This document shows, piece by piece, positions 33,130 through 42,533 of a DNA stretch of 64,000 nt. The DNA is from an uncultured Paludibaculum sp. Its GTDB lineage: Bacteria > Acidobacteriota > Terriglobia > Bryobacterales > Bryobacteraceae. Numbering within the stretch: the stretch's first letter is position 1; each line of letters opens with the position of its first letter. The position numbers and the translations under genes were made by a program. The stretch lies in the NCBI RefSeq assembly GCF_963665245.1, contig NZ_OY762267.1, positions 1,426,001 to 1,490,000 on the forward strand, given 5' to 3'. Under the pieces are notes generated by a model. It made no database searches. It was not told the origin of the DNA and saw nothing but the letters and a program-made list of their open reading frames with translations.

Positions 33130-35106
33130 ATGAACGGTCGCGCCACTATTACGCCCCTCCTTGTCGTTTTCTTTTCCTCCCTCCTACCCGCAGCCGACTG
33201 GCGGCCCATTGACCCGTCCGAGTTGGCTCAAAAGTCGCCCAAGGTGGAACCCACTGCTGACGCGGAAGCCATCTTCTGGGACGTCAAGATCGAGGACAAA
33301 CTCACGGGCAGCGATTTGCAGCTCGTGATGAACCACTACATCCGAATCAAGATATTCACGGATCGCGGCAAGGAGAAGTATGCCGTCGTGGAACTCGAAC
33401 AGTCGGGCAAGCGCCGCATCGGCGACGTGGCGGGCCGCACCATCAAGCCTGACGGCACCATCATCGAATTGAAGAAGGATTCGATCTTCGATCGTGATCT
33501 CGCCAAGACTAAGGGTCTCAAAGTGCGCGGTAAGTCGTTTACCCTACCCAACGTCGAGGTGGGCGATATCATCGAATACCGCTATCGCGAGTTCCGGGAC
33601 GACGAGGTCGCTTCCCACATGAGGCTCTACTTTCAGCGCGAATTGCCCATGTGGAATGTCACCTACCATGTGAAACCCCTGGAAATCCCCTGGTTGCCCT
33701 ACGGCATGCGTTCGCTGCCGCTGAACTGCGAAGTGCCGCGCTTCAAGCCGGAACCAAACGGATTCTACGGACTCACTCTCGCCAACATGCCCGCATTCCG
33801 TAACGAGCGCTATGCGCCGCCCGAGGATCAGCTCCGCGCCTGGATGCTCATCTATTACGAGGAAGACAAGAAGATCGACCCGGAGAAATACTGGAAATCC
33901 GTGGGGCGCGACGACTATAAGCGTTTCAAGCCGCGCATGAAGGTCGACGGAGCAGTGAAGACCACGGCAGCGGAACTGGTCGCCGGCATCGAGAAACCGG
34001 AAGAAAAGCTTGCCGCCATCGAAACCTTCTGCCGGACGAAGATCCGCAATCTGGCCAGCAGTACGGTGCATTTGACCGCCGCGGAGCGCAAGGAGATCAA
34101 GGTCAACAATTCTCCGGGTGACACACTGGAACAGAAACTGGGCTATGGCCTCGATATCAACCTCCTGTTCGCCGCCTTGGCCACCTCCGCCGGCTTTGAC
34201 GCCCGCATCACTCGGCTCGCCGATCGTGGAGACACGTTCTTCAACATCAACACCCCGCTGACCTACTTCCTGAACTCTTTCAGCGTTGCGGTCAAGGTCG
34301 ACGAACAATGGCGGTTCTTCGATCCGTCCACACCGTACCTCGATCACGGCATGCTCCGCTGGCAGGAAGAGTTGGGCCAAGCGCTGATCTCCGACCCCAA
34401 AGGCGGTTTCTTTACACCGACCCCCTATTCCGAGCCGGCGCGTTCTCTGCGCGAAAGGCGCGGCGAGTTCAAACTGCTGCCTGACGGGTCGCTCGAAGGC
34501 TCCGTGCGTCTCACATACTCCGGCCATGCGGGCCGCGACCGCAAGCTCTTCTATGAGGACATGACGGCCGCCCAGCAGGAAGAGGATTGGAAGGACGATC
34601 TGAAGAACCGGCTGAGTACCGCTGAGATGACCAATTTCCACATGGCCGATGTGACGGAGCCATACAAGCCTCTGGTTGTGACCCACAACGTCACCGTCCC
34701 GGCATACGCCACCCGTACTGGCAAGCGCATCCTCCTGCAGCCCGCGTTCTTCCAGCGCAATCTGACCTCACGCTTGACGGAAACATCGCGCAAATGGGAC
34801 GTCTATTTCGACTACGGCTGGGCCGAGGACGACGAGATCACCATCGAACTGCCGGAAGGTTGGGTGCTCGACCAGCCTGCCGTGCCCGTCAATAGCAAGA
34901 TCGCCGACGCCGGCAACTATTCGACGCAAGTCCTCAAGACCAACGACGGGCGCAAGCTCATCTACCGTCGCAAGTTCGAATGGGGTTACAACAAGCGCAT
35001 CCTGTTCCCGGTGGCAGCCTATTCCAACATCAAGCAGATCTTCGATTTCGTCCAGGAGCAGGACGGCTACACCATCGCTCTCAAGGCGGCCGCCGATGGC
35101 AAGTAG
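33130..35106 (+). CDS. DUF3857 protein with degenerate transglutaminase-like domain
   Basis: 658 residues from ATG 33130, with AGAGGT just upstream; the open frame before it covers the intergenic repeats and lacks coding character. A signal peptide (ITPLLVVFFSSLLPAA) is followed by DUF3857 at about 45-215 (TDRGKEKYAVVELEQSGKRR, GRTIKPDGTIIEL, VGDIIEYRYRE). The transglutaminase-core position follows at about 290-420, but the Cys motif is replaced by GYGLDINLLFAAL and the His region reads LNSFSVAV. Only the Asp-like FFDPSTPY remains, so catalysis is unlikely. It overlaps the next gene by 11 bases, and the two probably act together in the periplasm. The function of DUF3857 is unknown. Confidence 0.88.
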   Translation: MNGRATITPLLVVFFSSLLPAADWRPIDPSELAQKSPKVEPTADAEAIFWDVKIEDKLTGSDLQLVMNHYIRIKIFTDRGKEKYAVVELEQSGKRRIGDVAGRTIKPDGTIIELKKDSIFDRDLAKTKGLKVRGKSFTLPNVEVGDIIEYRYREFRDDEVASHMRLYFQRELPMWNVTYHVKPLEIPWLPYGMRSLPLNCEVPRFKPEPNGFYGLTLANMPAFRNERYAPPEDQLRAWMLIYYEEDKKIDPEKYWKSVGRDDYKRFKPRMKVDGAVKTTAAELVAGIEKPEEKLAAIETFCRTKIRNLASSTVHLTAAERKEIKVNNSPGDTLEQKLGYGLDINLLFAALATSAGFDARITRLADRGDTFFNINTPLTYFLNSFSVAVKVDEQWRFFDPSTPYLDHGMLRWQEELGQALISDPKGGFFTPTPYSEPARSLRERRGEFKLLPDGSLEGSVRLTYSGHAGRDRKLFYEDMTAAQQEEDWKDDLKNRLSTAEMTNFHMADVTEPYKPLVVTHNVTVPAYATRTGKRILLQPAFFQRNLTSRLTETSRKWDVYFDYGWAEDDEITIELPEGWVLDQPAVPVNSKIADAGNYSTQVLKTNDGRKLIYRRKFEWGYNKRILFPVAAYSNIKQIFDFVQEQDGYTIALKAAADGK

Positions 35107-37027
35107 CTCCATCATCCTCGCGGCGTTCACACTCGCGTCGTCGTTGCTCTATGCGGCGGACGATACCCCATCCTGGGTAAAGGAGCTGAGCGGAGTCACG
35201 CTCCCCGCCTATCCGCCGAAGGTCAACAACGTGGTGCTGTTCAATGAAGAGCACACAGTCGTGGCCGCCACAGGGCGGCTTACCACCACCACCCGCACGG
35301 CCATCAAGATCCTCAACCAGCAGGGCGGTGATGTGCTGTTCCTCGATTCCTACGATTCTGTGACAGGCAAGGTGCGGGACTTCCGTGCCTGGATGCTGCC
35401 ACCCTCCGGCAAGGTCAAGAAGTACGGTAAGGACGAAATCGTCGATGTCGCCTGCGCGGGCAACGATGTCTATAACGAATGCCGCAAGCGCGTGGTCTCC
35501 GGAAAGCGGGATGCCGAGCCGGGCGCCATCTTCGCCTACGAATCGATCATCGAGTATCAGTCTTTCTCCAACCAGCTCGTCTTTCACTTCCAGGACGGTT
35601 TGCCCGTGCGGCTGGCGCGTCTGCGGGTCACCCTTCCCGCTGGCTGGGAGCTCCAATCCAAGTCGTTCAATGGCGCGCCCAAGGAAGCGCTGGCCGATGG
35701 TGCATACACCTGGCAGATGGAGAATCTCCCGGCTATCGAGCCAGAACCGGCGTCGCCTGCCTTTCCCAGCATTGCGCCGTGGGTTGGCGTGAATCTGCTG
35801 GAGCCCGGAGGAAAGCACCCGCTCCTCACCTGGACCGAGACCGCGAAGGTACTTGCCGAGCTGAATGACGGCCAGTCCGAGCCGGGTGAACTCGTCGCCG
35901 CGAAGGCGCGCAACCTGGTTGAGGGCGCTACCAGCGAAATGGACAAGATCCGTGCCATCGGACGCTTCACCCAGCAGGTGAACTACGTATCCGTGCAGAC
36001 GAACATCGCCAAGGGCGGCGGCTACCGTCCACACCCGGCGGAACAGGTCTTCAAGAAGCTCTACGGCGACTGCAAGGACAAGGCCAACCTCACGCGAGCC
36101 ATGCTCCGCGCCGTTGGCATCACCGCCTTTCCCGTAGCCATCTACTCGGGCGACCGCACCCATGTCACTCAGGAATGGCCGTCCCTCGGCGCCTTCAATC
36201 ATGCGATCTCGGCGATTCGCGTCTCTCCTGAGACGAAGGAACCAGCCGTGCTCGACGATCCCAAGCTCGGGCGCCTGCTGTTCTTTGACCCCACTGACCC
36301 CTATGTCAAGCCGGGCTTCCTCCCCGACCATGAACAGGCCAGCCTGGCGCTCGTGGGCACCACTGAAGGTGGCAGCCTCGTGCGCGTGCCCGCCGCCGCA
36401 CCGGCCGCCACGGCCCATCACCGCGAGGTCGAGGCCAGTCTCGGCGCCGATGGCTCCATCAGCGGCAAGTTCACCGACAAACGCACCGGCGAAGCGCTAG
36501 CCGGAGCCGTCGGCGAGTACCGGGCGCTGAGCAAGGTGGACTACCAGAAGCGCCTCGAACGCTGGATCGGCCGTAGCGTGCAGGGCGCCGCGACCAGCAA
36601 TCTCGAGACTGAGGACGGATCCGATCAGTTCGTTCTCCGCGGACAGTTCGCGTCGCAGCACTTCGCGCAGCAGCCACAGGCGCGCATGATCATCTTCAAG
36701 GCCGGCCTGCTCGAGTACGACGACTGGCGCCTCACGGCCAAGACACGCCAGTATCCGGTCGTGATCGACACCGACGCACTCAGCGAGACCGTCCGCATTC
36801 AGTTGCCGGCCGAGTACAAGATCGACGAACTGCCCTCGGCCATGCGCCTCGATTCGCCGTATGGTAAGTACGAAGCCACCTGGACGGCGGAAGGCCAATC
36901 GGTGCTCTTTCGCCGCAAACTGGAGATTCCGGCACAGACGATCCCAGCCGCGAAATACTCTGAGCTAAAGCAATTCCTGGATGCGGTCGCCGGCTCCGCC
37001 AACTCACCGGTTGTGCTGGTTCGGTAG
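35096..37027 (+). CDS. DUF3857 protein with intact transglutaminase-core domain
   Basis: 643 residues. A signal peptide (SSIILAAFTLASSLLYAA) precedes DUF3857 at about 40-220 (TAIKILNQQGGDVLFLDSYDSVTGKVRDFRAWMLPPSGKVKKYGK). The transglutaminase core at about 270-410 carries the full triad: Cys C326 in YGDCKDKANL, His H369 in GAFNHAISAI and Asp D398 in LFFDPTDPY. A DUF2569/3858-like beta-rich tail follows. Transglutaminase-core proteins are cysteine proteases or amide-forming enzymes, and the substrate here is unknown. The start lies 11 bases inside the upstream gene, so translation is coupled. It contrasts with its triad-less partner and ends the operon. Confidence 0.9.
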   Translation: MASSSIILAAFTLASSLLYAADDTPSWVKELSGVTLPAYPPKVNNVVLFNEEHTVVAATGRLTTTTRTAIKILNQQGGDVLFLDSYDSVTGKVRDFRAWMLPPSGKVKKYGKDEIVDVACAGNDVYNECRKRVVSGKRDAEPGAIFAYESIIEYQSFSNQLVFHFQDGLPVRLARLRVTLPAGWELQSKSFNGAPKEALADGAYTWQMENLPAIEPEPASPAFPSIAPWVGVNLLEPGGKHPLLTWTETAKVLAELNDGQSEPGELVAAKARNLVEGATSEMDKIRAIGRFTQQVNYVSVQTNIAKGGGYRPHPAEQVFKKLYGDCKDKANLTRAMLRAVGITAFPVAIYSGDRTHVTQEWPSLGAFNHAISAIRVSPETKEPAVLDDPKLGRLLFFDPTDPYVKPGFLPDHEQASLALVGTTEGGSLVRVPAAAPAATAHHREVEASLGADGSISGKFTDKRTGEALAGAVGEYRALSKVDYQKRLERWIGRSVQGAATSNLETEDGSDQFVLRGQFASQHFAQQPQARMIIFKAGLLEYDDWRLTAKTRQYPVVIDTDALSETVRIQLPAEYKIDELPSAMRLDSPYGKYEATWTAEGQSVLFRRKLEIPAQTIPAAKYSELKQFLDAVAGSANSPVVLVR

Positions 37028-37120
37028 GAGCCACGGGAGCAACAGGAGAGGGCAACCAGCGCGGGCCCGGGCTGCAGTCTCAGGCGGCAACCGAGGGCAT
37101 CTCCCCGGCCGCTACGGCCT

Positions 37121-37516
37121 CTACCCGCGTGCGCCCCACCATTGCGCGGCCACGAACAGGACCCCGGCCATGAACAACGTGCCGAAGATCTCCTTGTTGT
37201 ACCGGGCCAACCATAGCGGCAGATAGATGTCGAAGTTGTCCGCCCGCTCGTCGGTGTAGCGGGCGGCGAGACCGGTCAGGGGACACCGGCCGCGGTTCAT
37301 AGCAAGGACCGCACACTCGATGAGGACCAGGCCGATCAGGCCGGCCGCCCAGGCAAACTGACGCCGGAGTCCAGCCACGGGAACCGCGGCGATGCAGGCG
37401 GCGAAGAACAGCCAGACGGCCGTATGAAGGAGCTTGACCGCAACCAAAGCCGGATTCCGCCGCAAGGAAGATGGCACGCAAGTCCAGGGTATTCGATCGG
37501 GCGGGCCCTCGCCCAC
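37121..37516 (-). CDS. small membrane protein with conserved NRGRCPLTGLA motif
   Basis: Up to 131 residues, GTG start at 37516. A start near residue 25 would also fit, because the first helix begins at VKLLHTAVWLFFAACIAAV. Three helices are visible: that one, AWAAGLIGLVLIECAVLAM and IFGTLFMAGVLFVAAQWW. Between helices 2 and 3 is NRGRCPLTGLAARYTDERADNFDIYLPLWLARYNK, a well-formed conserved-looking loop with one Cys. I recognise the type as a recurrent bacterial small membrane protein, but no function is known. It is divergent from the two-CW gene (91-base gap) and convergent with the DUF3857 operon. Confidence 0.72.
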   Translation of the reverse strand: MGEGPPDRIPWTCVPSSLRRNPALVAVKLLHTAVWLFFAACIAAVPVAGLRRQFAWAAGLIGLVLIECAVLAMNRGRCPLTGLAARYTDERADNFDIYLPLWLARYNKEIFGTLFMAGVLFVAAQWWGARG

Positions 37517-37607
37517 GAAGAAAGAGCAAAGTCAGCGGCGGACGCCCGCCTCGCAAATTCAGACTAAAAGAGCCACTTTCCCTGTCGATAAGGAAGTGAG
37601 GCACTGC

Positions 37608-37901
37608 ATGAACCACAACTGTTGGGATGTCAAGAAGTGCGGCCGCCAACCGGGCGGAAGCCGGGTCGCGGATTTGGGCGTCTGTCCAGCTTCGACGGAC
37701 AAACACGCCAACGGGCTGAATGGCGGCAACAACGGTGGACGCATCTGCTGGGCACTCACCGGCACACTGTGCGGCGGAACCGTGCAGGGCACTTTCGCCC
37801 AGAAACTCGCGAACTGCATGCAGTGCGAGTTTTACCAACAAGTGCAGAAGGAGCAAGGGAAGAACTTGCAGTCCTTCAAGGCACTACAGCAACCGCACTA
37901 G
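37608..37901 (+). CDS. two-CW domain protein
   Basis: 97 residues from ATG 37608, with GAGG about 7 bases upstream. Seven Cys are present at 5, 11, 26, 47, 55, 70 and 73, including the two CW dipeptides (CWDVKKC and CWALTG) that name the family, and a CxxC (CMQC) near the end. The pattern suggests a metal- or cluster-binding fold, but neither the metal nor the role is known from sequence. Upstream in-frame codons exist but overlap the divergent membrane-protein gene. The only right-hand neighbour is the convergent esterase, so no operon context helps. Confidence 0.85.
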   Translation: MNHNCWDVKKCGRQPGGSRVADLGVCPASTDKHANGLNGGNNGGRICWALTGTLCGGTVQGTFAQKLANCMQCEFYQQVQKEQGKNLQSFKALQQPH

Positions 37902-38084
37902 CCGGCGCCGTCGCGCTATCAGTTTCGACATGGAAGGATCCGCGGGACTGCGGGGAAAGGATTGTCCTTGTGCTTGCCCCGTGAGTTCAGGAATAGACGA
38001 CTCGTTCGTCGTTGTTCTGGGACCGGACGGCGTCCAGGTTCGTCCTTGTCACCAGATCCACAGCCGTCCTCCTCGCGGTCCCGG

Positions 38085-39221
38085 TCAGCGCTTGGCCGGC
38101 TCCACGCGGGGCCGGTCAACAATGGGCGGCTGCGGAACGAATTCGGCGACATCGTGTGCGGCCTTGGTCTCTACGCCCGGCTTCTGCAGGAAGCCCAGGT
38201 CTCGAAACCAGTCGACGAAGCGGAACTGCCACGTGCCGAACGGAGTATGATTGCGATCTGTCAACCCGCCCGTCATCCGTACACCTTCACCCAGCGGGTC
38301 GCCCGGATGACGCCCATTGCTGTACAGGTGCATCTCGATGTTGGGGACGCCCAGCTTCAGCATCGCCTCGTAATATTCCATCGCCCAGATGGCGTGGACT
38401 CGGTCGCCCGACCCACCGCAGACCAGAAAGGCTGGCGGCACGTTACGCGGAATGGGCGGCGCCACCCGGTTCTTGGCGAACGGTGACGGCCCCGGATAGA
38501 TGATGCCCGCAAAGTCGGGTCGGGAGGAGATGCCCGACAGCGGATCGTCCGCGGCACGCTTGCCCTTGTCGAACTCCTCGAAGCGAACAGCCGCGGCTGC
38601 CGTCAACTCCGCACCGGCCGAGAAGCCCATGATTCCGATCTTGTTTGGATCGATGTTCCATTCCTTGGCATATGCCCGTACGAGACGAATTGCCTGCTGT
38701 GCGTCGTACACAGCGTCGGTCTGCGGATTGTACCCGTCGCGCCGCAGGCGATTCCGCAGAATAATCGTGTTCACTCCGTAGTTGTAGAAGAAGGGGACGA
38801 AGTCAGCGGCCTCGCTGCCGACATTCAGCGTGTTGTGACCACCCCCGGCCACCAGGATCACCGCCGCCCCGGTATTGAGGCTCCGGTCCACAGTATGTAC
38901 TTCGATCGACGGGTTGTGGATGTTGACGATGCTGTTGATGCGGCCAGGCACGGTCTGGCTCAGGTTATACTGCTCGGCTTCTCTGACCCGATCTATCTTG
39001 AGGAAGGGCGAGCCAGGCGGATAGAGCGGCACCACCACGCCGCCTTGGAGAATCGGCTGCGGCGCATAGGGACCATCGGTCACTGGCCCAGGCTTGGGGA
39101 TGCCGATCGGCCCGGGCAGCGGCGGCAGGGTTGTCTGGGCGCTCAGCGCGTCGGCCATGGCCAGTGCCAGAGTCAGCAGAATGAGTCGGGATTCAACGCG
39201 GCCGGAGCAACGTGCATGCAT
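38085..39221 (-). CDS. secreted alpha/beta hydrolase (esterase/lipase type)
   Basis: 378 residues with a signal peptide (RLILLTLALAMADALSAQ). A Pro/Gly-rich linker is followed by an alpha/beta-hydrolase core: oxyanion region VILVAGGGHNTLNVG, nucleophile elbow GFSAG (S201), late Asp in LVCGGSGDRVHA and His near YSNGRHPGD. The layout matches BD-FAE or acetyl-xylan esterase-like proteins that de-acylate plant glycans. The three catalytic residues are in the expected order. It is monocistronic, followed on the left by a 183-base gap with no gene and preceded by the ADOP permease in the same direction after 95 bases. Confidence 0.88.
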   Translation of the reverse strand: MHARCSGRVESRLILLTLALAMADALSAQTTLPPLPGPIGIPKPGPVTDGPYAPQPILQGGVVVPLYPPGSPFLKIDRVREAEQYNLSQTVPGRINSIVNIHNPSIEVHTVDRSLNTGAAVILVAGGGHNTLNVGSEAADFVPFFYNYGVNTIILRNRLRRDGYNPQTDAVYDAQQAIRLVRAYAKEWNIDPNKIGIMGFSAGAELTAAAAVRFEEFDKGKRAADDPLSGISSRPDFAGIIYPGPSPFAKNRVAPPIPRNVPPAFLVCGGSGDRVHAIWAMEYYEAMLKLGVPNIEMHLYSNGRHPGDPLGEGVRMTGGLTDRNHTPFGTWQFRFVDWFRDLGFLQKPGVETKAAHDVAEFVPQPPIVDRPRVEPAKR

Positions 39222-39316
39222 GGCGACAGCTCACCTCGTGATGGAATGCGGGCAACGAACCCAGGCTCCCATCATAGTGCGGCAAGCGGCCGTCCACAGA
39301 GCTCACCGATGCGCGC

Positions 39317-41992
39317 TCAACTCTCCCGAAGCGCCGTCATGGGGTGGATCCGCGACGCACGCCGTGCCGGAATGTAGCCGGCCGCCAACGCCACGCCGCA
39401 CAGCATCACGATCACGCCCACGAACGTCGGAGGGTCAGAAGGTTCGGTCCCGTAGAGCAGCGTGGCGATCGAGCGCGCAATCACAAACGAGCCCAGCGCA
39501 CCCAGCACCGCACCCGCCACGGCCAATCGCAGCGCGTTCCCGATCACCTGAGCCTGCACCTGCCCGCCGCTTGCACCGAGCGCCATGCGGATGCCGATCT
39601 CCTGCGTCTGCCTCGTAACGGAATACGAGATCACACCATAGATCCCCAGCGACGCCAGCACCAGACCCAGCAGTGCGAAACTCGTCACCAGCATGACGAA
39701 GAACCGCCGGGGCGATGCCGCGCGATCCACGATGTGCTGCAACGGCCGCAGTTCCGCCGCCGGTTGCCCGGGGTTGAGGGTCCGCAGCGTCTTCATGACG
39801 GCGGGCGCCAGCGACTCCAGCGGCTGGCTGGTGCGAATCACAAGTTCCGCGCCTTCCGGATCGGCCTGGGTCGTGGTCAGGTACATCTCCGGATCCGCTG
39901 CGTCCTCCAGGCTGTTCTCCCGCACATCGGCGATCACTCCGATCACCTTCGCGTCCCGGCCGTTGATCTGGGCCGGCCGGCTCATGGGATCCTCCCCGCG
40001 CCAGTAGTAGCGGCTGGCTGCTTCGTTGATGATGACCACAGAATCGCTCTTCGGCCCGTCGCTCCAGGTGAAATCCCGTCCGGTGCGCAGGCGCATACCC
40101 ATCACCCCGAGATAGCCCGGCGTCACAATGCGCACAATCGCGCCGATCTCGGTCCCTTTGGGGTACTGCTTGCCCTTGGCACTCAAGCCCCACGAGCGAT
40201 TCCGGCCTAGCGGCAGCATATCCACGATGCCTGCTGCTTCAACGCCAGGAGTTTCCCTGATGTTGCGCAGGATCTCCTGCACGATCGGGCCGCGGCGCTC
40301 GATCTTGCCGCCATCATCGAAGTCGATCTTGATCACGGCAGCCCGGCTGGGCTGGAAGCCGAGATCGACATCCAGCACTTTGAGGAAGCTGCGCAGCAGC
40401 AACCCGGAGCCGATCAGCAGCACACAAGCCAAGGCCATCTCGGAGACCACCATCGTCGCCCGCATGCGCTCATGACGGCGGCCCGTGGTCATGCCCTGCC
40501 CGCTGCTCCTCAGCGCTTCCTGCACGTTGCCGGAGTACAACCGCAGCCCGGGCACCAGGCCAAACACCAGCGCGGCCGACACTGCAATTCCGAGGGTCCA
40601 GGCCACCGCCGCCCAATCCAACGTCACGCTGCTCAGCAACGGCAGCGCGATCGAATCCTGGTGGGCGAAGTAAAACGTCAGCCCGTACGCCAACCCCAAT
40701 CCGAGCAGCCCACCCGCACTCGCCAGCACCAGGCTCTCGGTCAGCAGTTGGCGGCAAAGCCGCGCACGGCCCGCGCCCAGCGCACTGCGCACCGCAAATT
40801 CCTTGCTCCGCGCGGCAGCCCGGGCCATCTGCAGATTCGACAGATTCACACAGACGATCAGCAGGATCAGGCCCACGGCGCCCCACAACATCACTAGCGA
40901 CCGCTTCAGCTTGCCGCTGACGTACTCCTTTAGGCCGGTCACCGTCGAGGCGTAGTCGCTGTACCAATCCTTATGCGCTTCGCGCAATTGCGGGAACAGA
41001 ACATCGGCCTCCGCCTGCGCCTGCGCCACCGACACCCCTGGCTTCAGGCGGCCGAACATCGAGATGGTGTTGCCCCAGTTTCGAATCTCAGCGATCGGGG
41101 CAGGAATGAACAACTCCATCCGCTGACCAGGAGCGAACACCGCCCCGAAATCGAAACTCGCCGGCAGAATGCCAACCACCGTGTAAGCCTGTTTGCTCAA
41201 GGTGATGGTTTGCCCGATCAGCCCGGGATCGGCGCCAAACTGGTTTCGCCACATCGATTCGCTGACGAGGGCCGCCAGACGGCCGCCCTTCACACATTCC
41301 TCGTGAACAAAGTGGCGCCCCATCATCGGCTTCACGCCAAGCAACGGGAAGAAGTTCTCGGCCACCATCACTGCCACCACGGGCCGGGGCTCCCCACGGC
41401 CAGTCATCGTGTATTCACTGCTGCCGTAGAAGGGATTGAAGCCGGTCACACTCTGGAACGACTTGTTGTGCCGCTGGTACTCCTCAAACGCTGCCACCGT
41501 ATAGGTCACGGCGGACAGTCCGGCTGTTGCCTTCCCCTGTTCATCCATCCCCCGGTCCGCCCGCAGCCAGGCCAGATGCTGGGATTCGGGGAACGGCAGC
41601 GGCCGCAGCAGCACCGCATTCACCACGCTGAACACCGCCGTATTGGCGGCGATCCCCAGAGCCAGGATCAATACACTGATGATGGCGAACCCTCGCTCCT
41701 TGCGCAGGGTCCGCAACGCGTAGCGCAGATCCTGCGCGAACTCGCCCCAGTAGTCCCGGCGCTCCTTCGACCGCTGCATCTCCTGGCCCATCTGTTCGCC
41801 CATGGCTCGTACGCTCCTCAAGTCTCCAAATAGCCGTTCGGCTTCGTTCCGCGCCTCGTCGCGAGGCCAGCCCTGCTCCACCAGATCGTCCACCTTCATC
41901 AATAGGTGGAACTGAAGCTCATCATCGACATCGCGAGCCGGGTCCGCGCCGAACATGCGAGCCCAGCGCCGCCACATGGGCACCTGGGTCAT
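39317..41992 (-). CDS. ADOP-type ABC transporter permease (MacB/FtsX-like)
   Basis: 891 residues from ATG 41992, which overlaps the PadR stop as ATGA. The N-terminal ADOP prefix (DVDDELQFHLLMKVDDLVEQGWPRDEARNEAERLFGD) is followed by two FtsX/MacB units: membrane helix ISVLILALGIAANTAVFSVVNAVLLRPLP, periplasmic domain, then three helices, then the second copy ending in FTSX helices (GLVLASLGIYGVISYSVTRQTQEIGIRMALGASGGQ) and ARRASRIHPMTALRES. These duplicated orphan permeases are characteristic of Acidobacteria and have no fused ATPase. The transported substrate and partner ATPase are unknown. Confidence 0.93.
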   Translation of the reverse strand: MTQVPMWRRWARMFGADPARDVDDELQFHLLMKVDDLVEQGWPRDEARNEAERLFGDLRSVRAMGEQMGQEMQRSKERRDYWGEFAQDLRYALRTLRKERGFAIISVLILALGIAANTAVFSVVNAVLLRPLPFPESQHLAWLRADRGMDEQGKATAGLSAVTYTVAAFEEYQRHNKSFQSVTGFNPFYGSSEYTMTGRGEPRPVVAVMVAENFFPLLGVKPMMGRHFVHEECVKGGRLAALVSESMWRNQFGADPGLIGQTITLSKQAYTVVGILPASFDFGAVFAPGQRMELFIPAPIAEIRNWGNTISMFGRLKPGVSVAQAQAEADVLFPQLREAHKDWYSDYASTVTGLKEYVSGKLKRSLVMLWGAVGLILLIVCVNLSNLQMARAAARSKEFAVRSALGAGRARLCRQLLTESLVLASAGGLLGLGLAYGLTFYFAHQDSIALPLLSSVTLDWAAVAWTLGIAVSAALVFGLVPGLRLYSGNVQEALRSSGQGMTTGRRHERMRATMVVSEMALACVLLIGSGLLLRSFLKVLDVDLGFQPSRAAVIKIDFDDGGKIERRGPIVQEILRNIRETPGVEAAGIVDMLPLGRNRSWGLSAKGKQYPKGTEIGAIVRIVTPGYLGVMGMRLRTGRDFTWSDGPKSDSVVIINEAASRYYWRGEDPMSRPAQINGRDAKVIGVIADVRENSLEDAADPEMYLTTTQADPEGAELVIRTSQPLESLAPAVMKTLRTLNPGQPAAELRPLQHIVDRAASPRRFFVMLVTSFALLGLVLASLGIYGVISYSVTRQTQEIGIRMALGASGGQVQAQVIGNALRLAVAGAVLGALGSFVIARSIATLLYGTEPSDPPTFVGVIVMLCGVALAAGYIPARRASRIHPMTALRES

Positions 41993-42348
41993 CCGGCCTC
42001 CTCGGGCGCCGGAGGTTTGGTGGCGCTCAGCATCTTGCCGACCGCCGCCGAATAGGCCTCCCAGGTTTTGGTCTCTTCGCGCAACTGACGCCGCCCCTCG
42101 GAAGTGAGCTGATAGAACTTGGCCCGCCTGTTGTTCTCGGAAAGGCCCCATTCGGCTTCCACCAGGCCTTTGGCCTCCAGCCGCCACAGCGCCGGATACA
42201 GCGTACCCTCTTCCACCAGCAGCGCTTCTTCGGTCTGCCGGTGGATCAGGCTCGTGATCGCGTACCCGTGCAACCGGCCCCAGACCAGCGCCTTGAGGAT
42301 GAGGACATCCAGAGTTCCGCGAACGAGTTCCAGTTGCGTCTTATCCAT
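41989..42348 (-). CDS. PadR family transcriptional regulator coupled to ADOP permease
   Basis: 119 residues with GGGGAG before ATG 42348. The PadR winged helix shows GTLDVLILKALVWGRLHGYAI, VEEGTLYPALWRLEAKGLVEAEW and NRRAKFYQLTSEGRRQL, with a short C-terminal dimerisation helix. It overlaps the ADOP gene by 4 bases, so the regulator and permease are translated together, a standard arrangement in Acidobacteria. The repeat at 42387-42407 upstream may be its site. The ligand is unknown. Confidence 0.92.
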   Translation of the reverse strand: MDKTQLELVRGTLDVLILKALVWGRLHGYAITSLIHRQTEEALLVEEGTLYPALWRLEAKGLVEAEWGLSENNRRAKFYQLTSEGRRQLREETKTWEAYSAAVGKMLSATKPPAPEEAG

Positions 42349-42386
42349 TCCGCTCCCCTGTGCTTTCTATGGAAGATTCGCATACG

Positions 42387-42407
42387 TCCCCTGGGAATGC
42401 TAGGGGA
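42387..42407. promoter_or_regulatory. TCCCCT-N9-AGGGGA inverted repeat upstream of PadR
   Basis: Perfect 6-base arms at 42387-42392 and 42402-42407, 39 bases upstream of the PadR start at 42348. This sequence does not resemble the TGTAG-type repeats of the second PadR module, so the two regulators may have separate sites. Confidence 0.4.
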
Positions 42408-42533
42408 GCAGGCGAAAGTTCGCGCGTGTAACAGGACAGGCGCAGTCCCGCCCCGGTGGACCGGCAGCACAATACCGGGGTGGGTGAGGCCAAGATACCG
42501 CGGACTACGGATGAAACCGGCGATCGTTCACGG

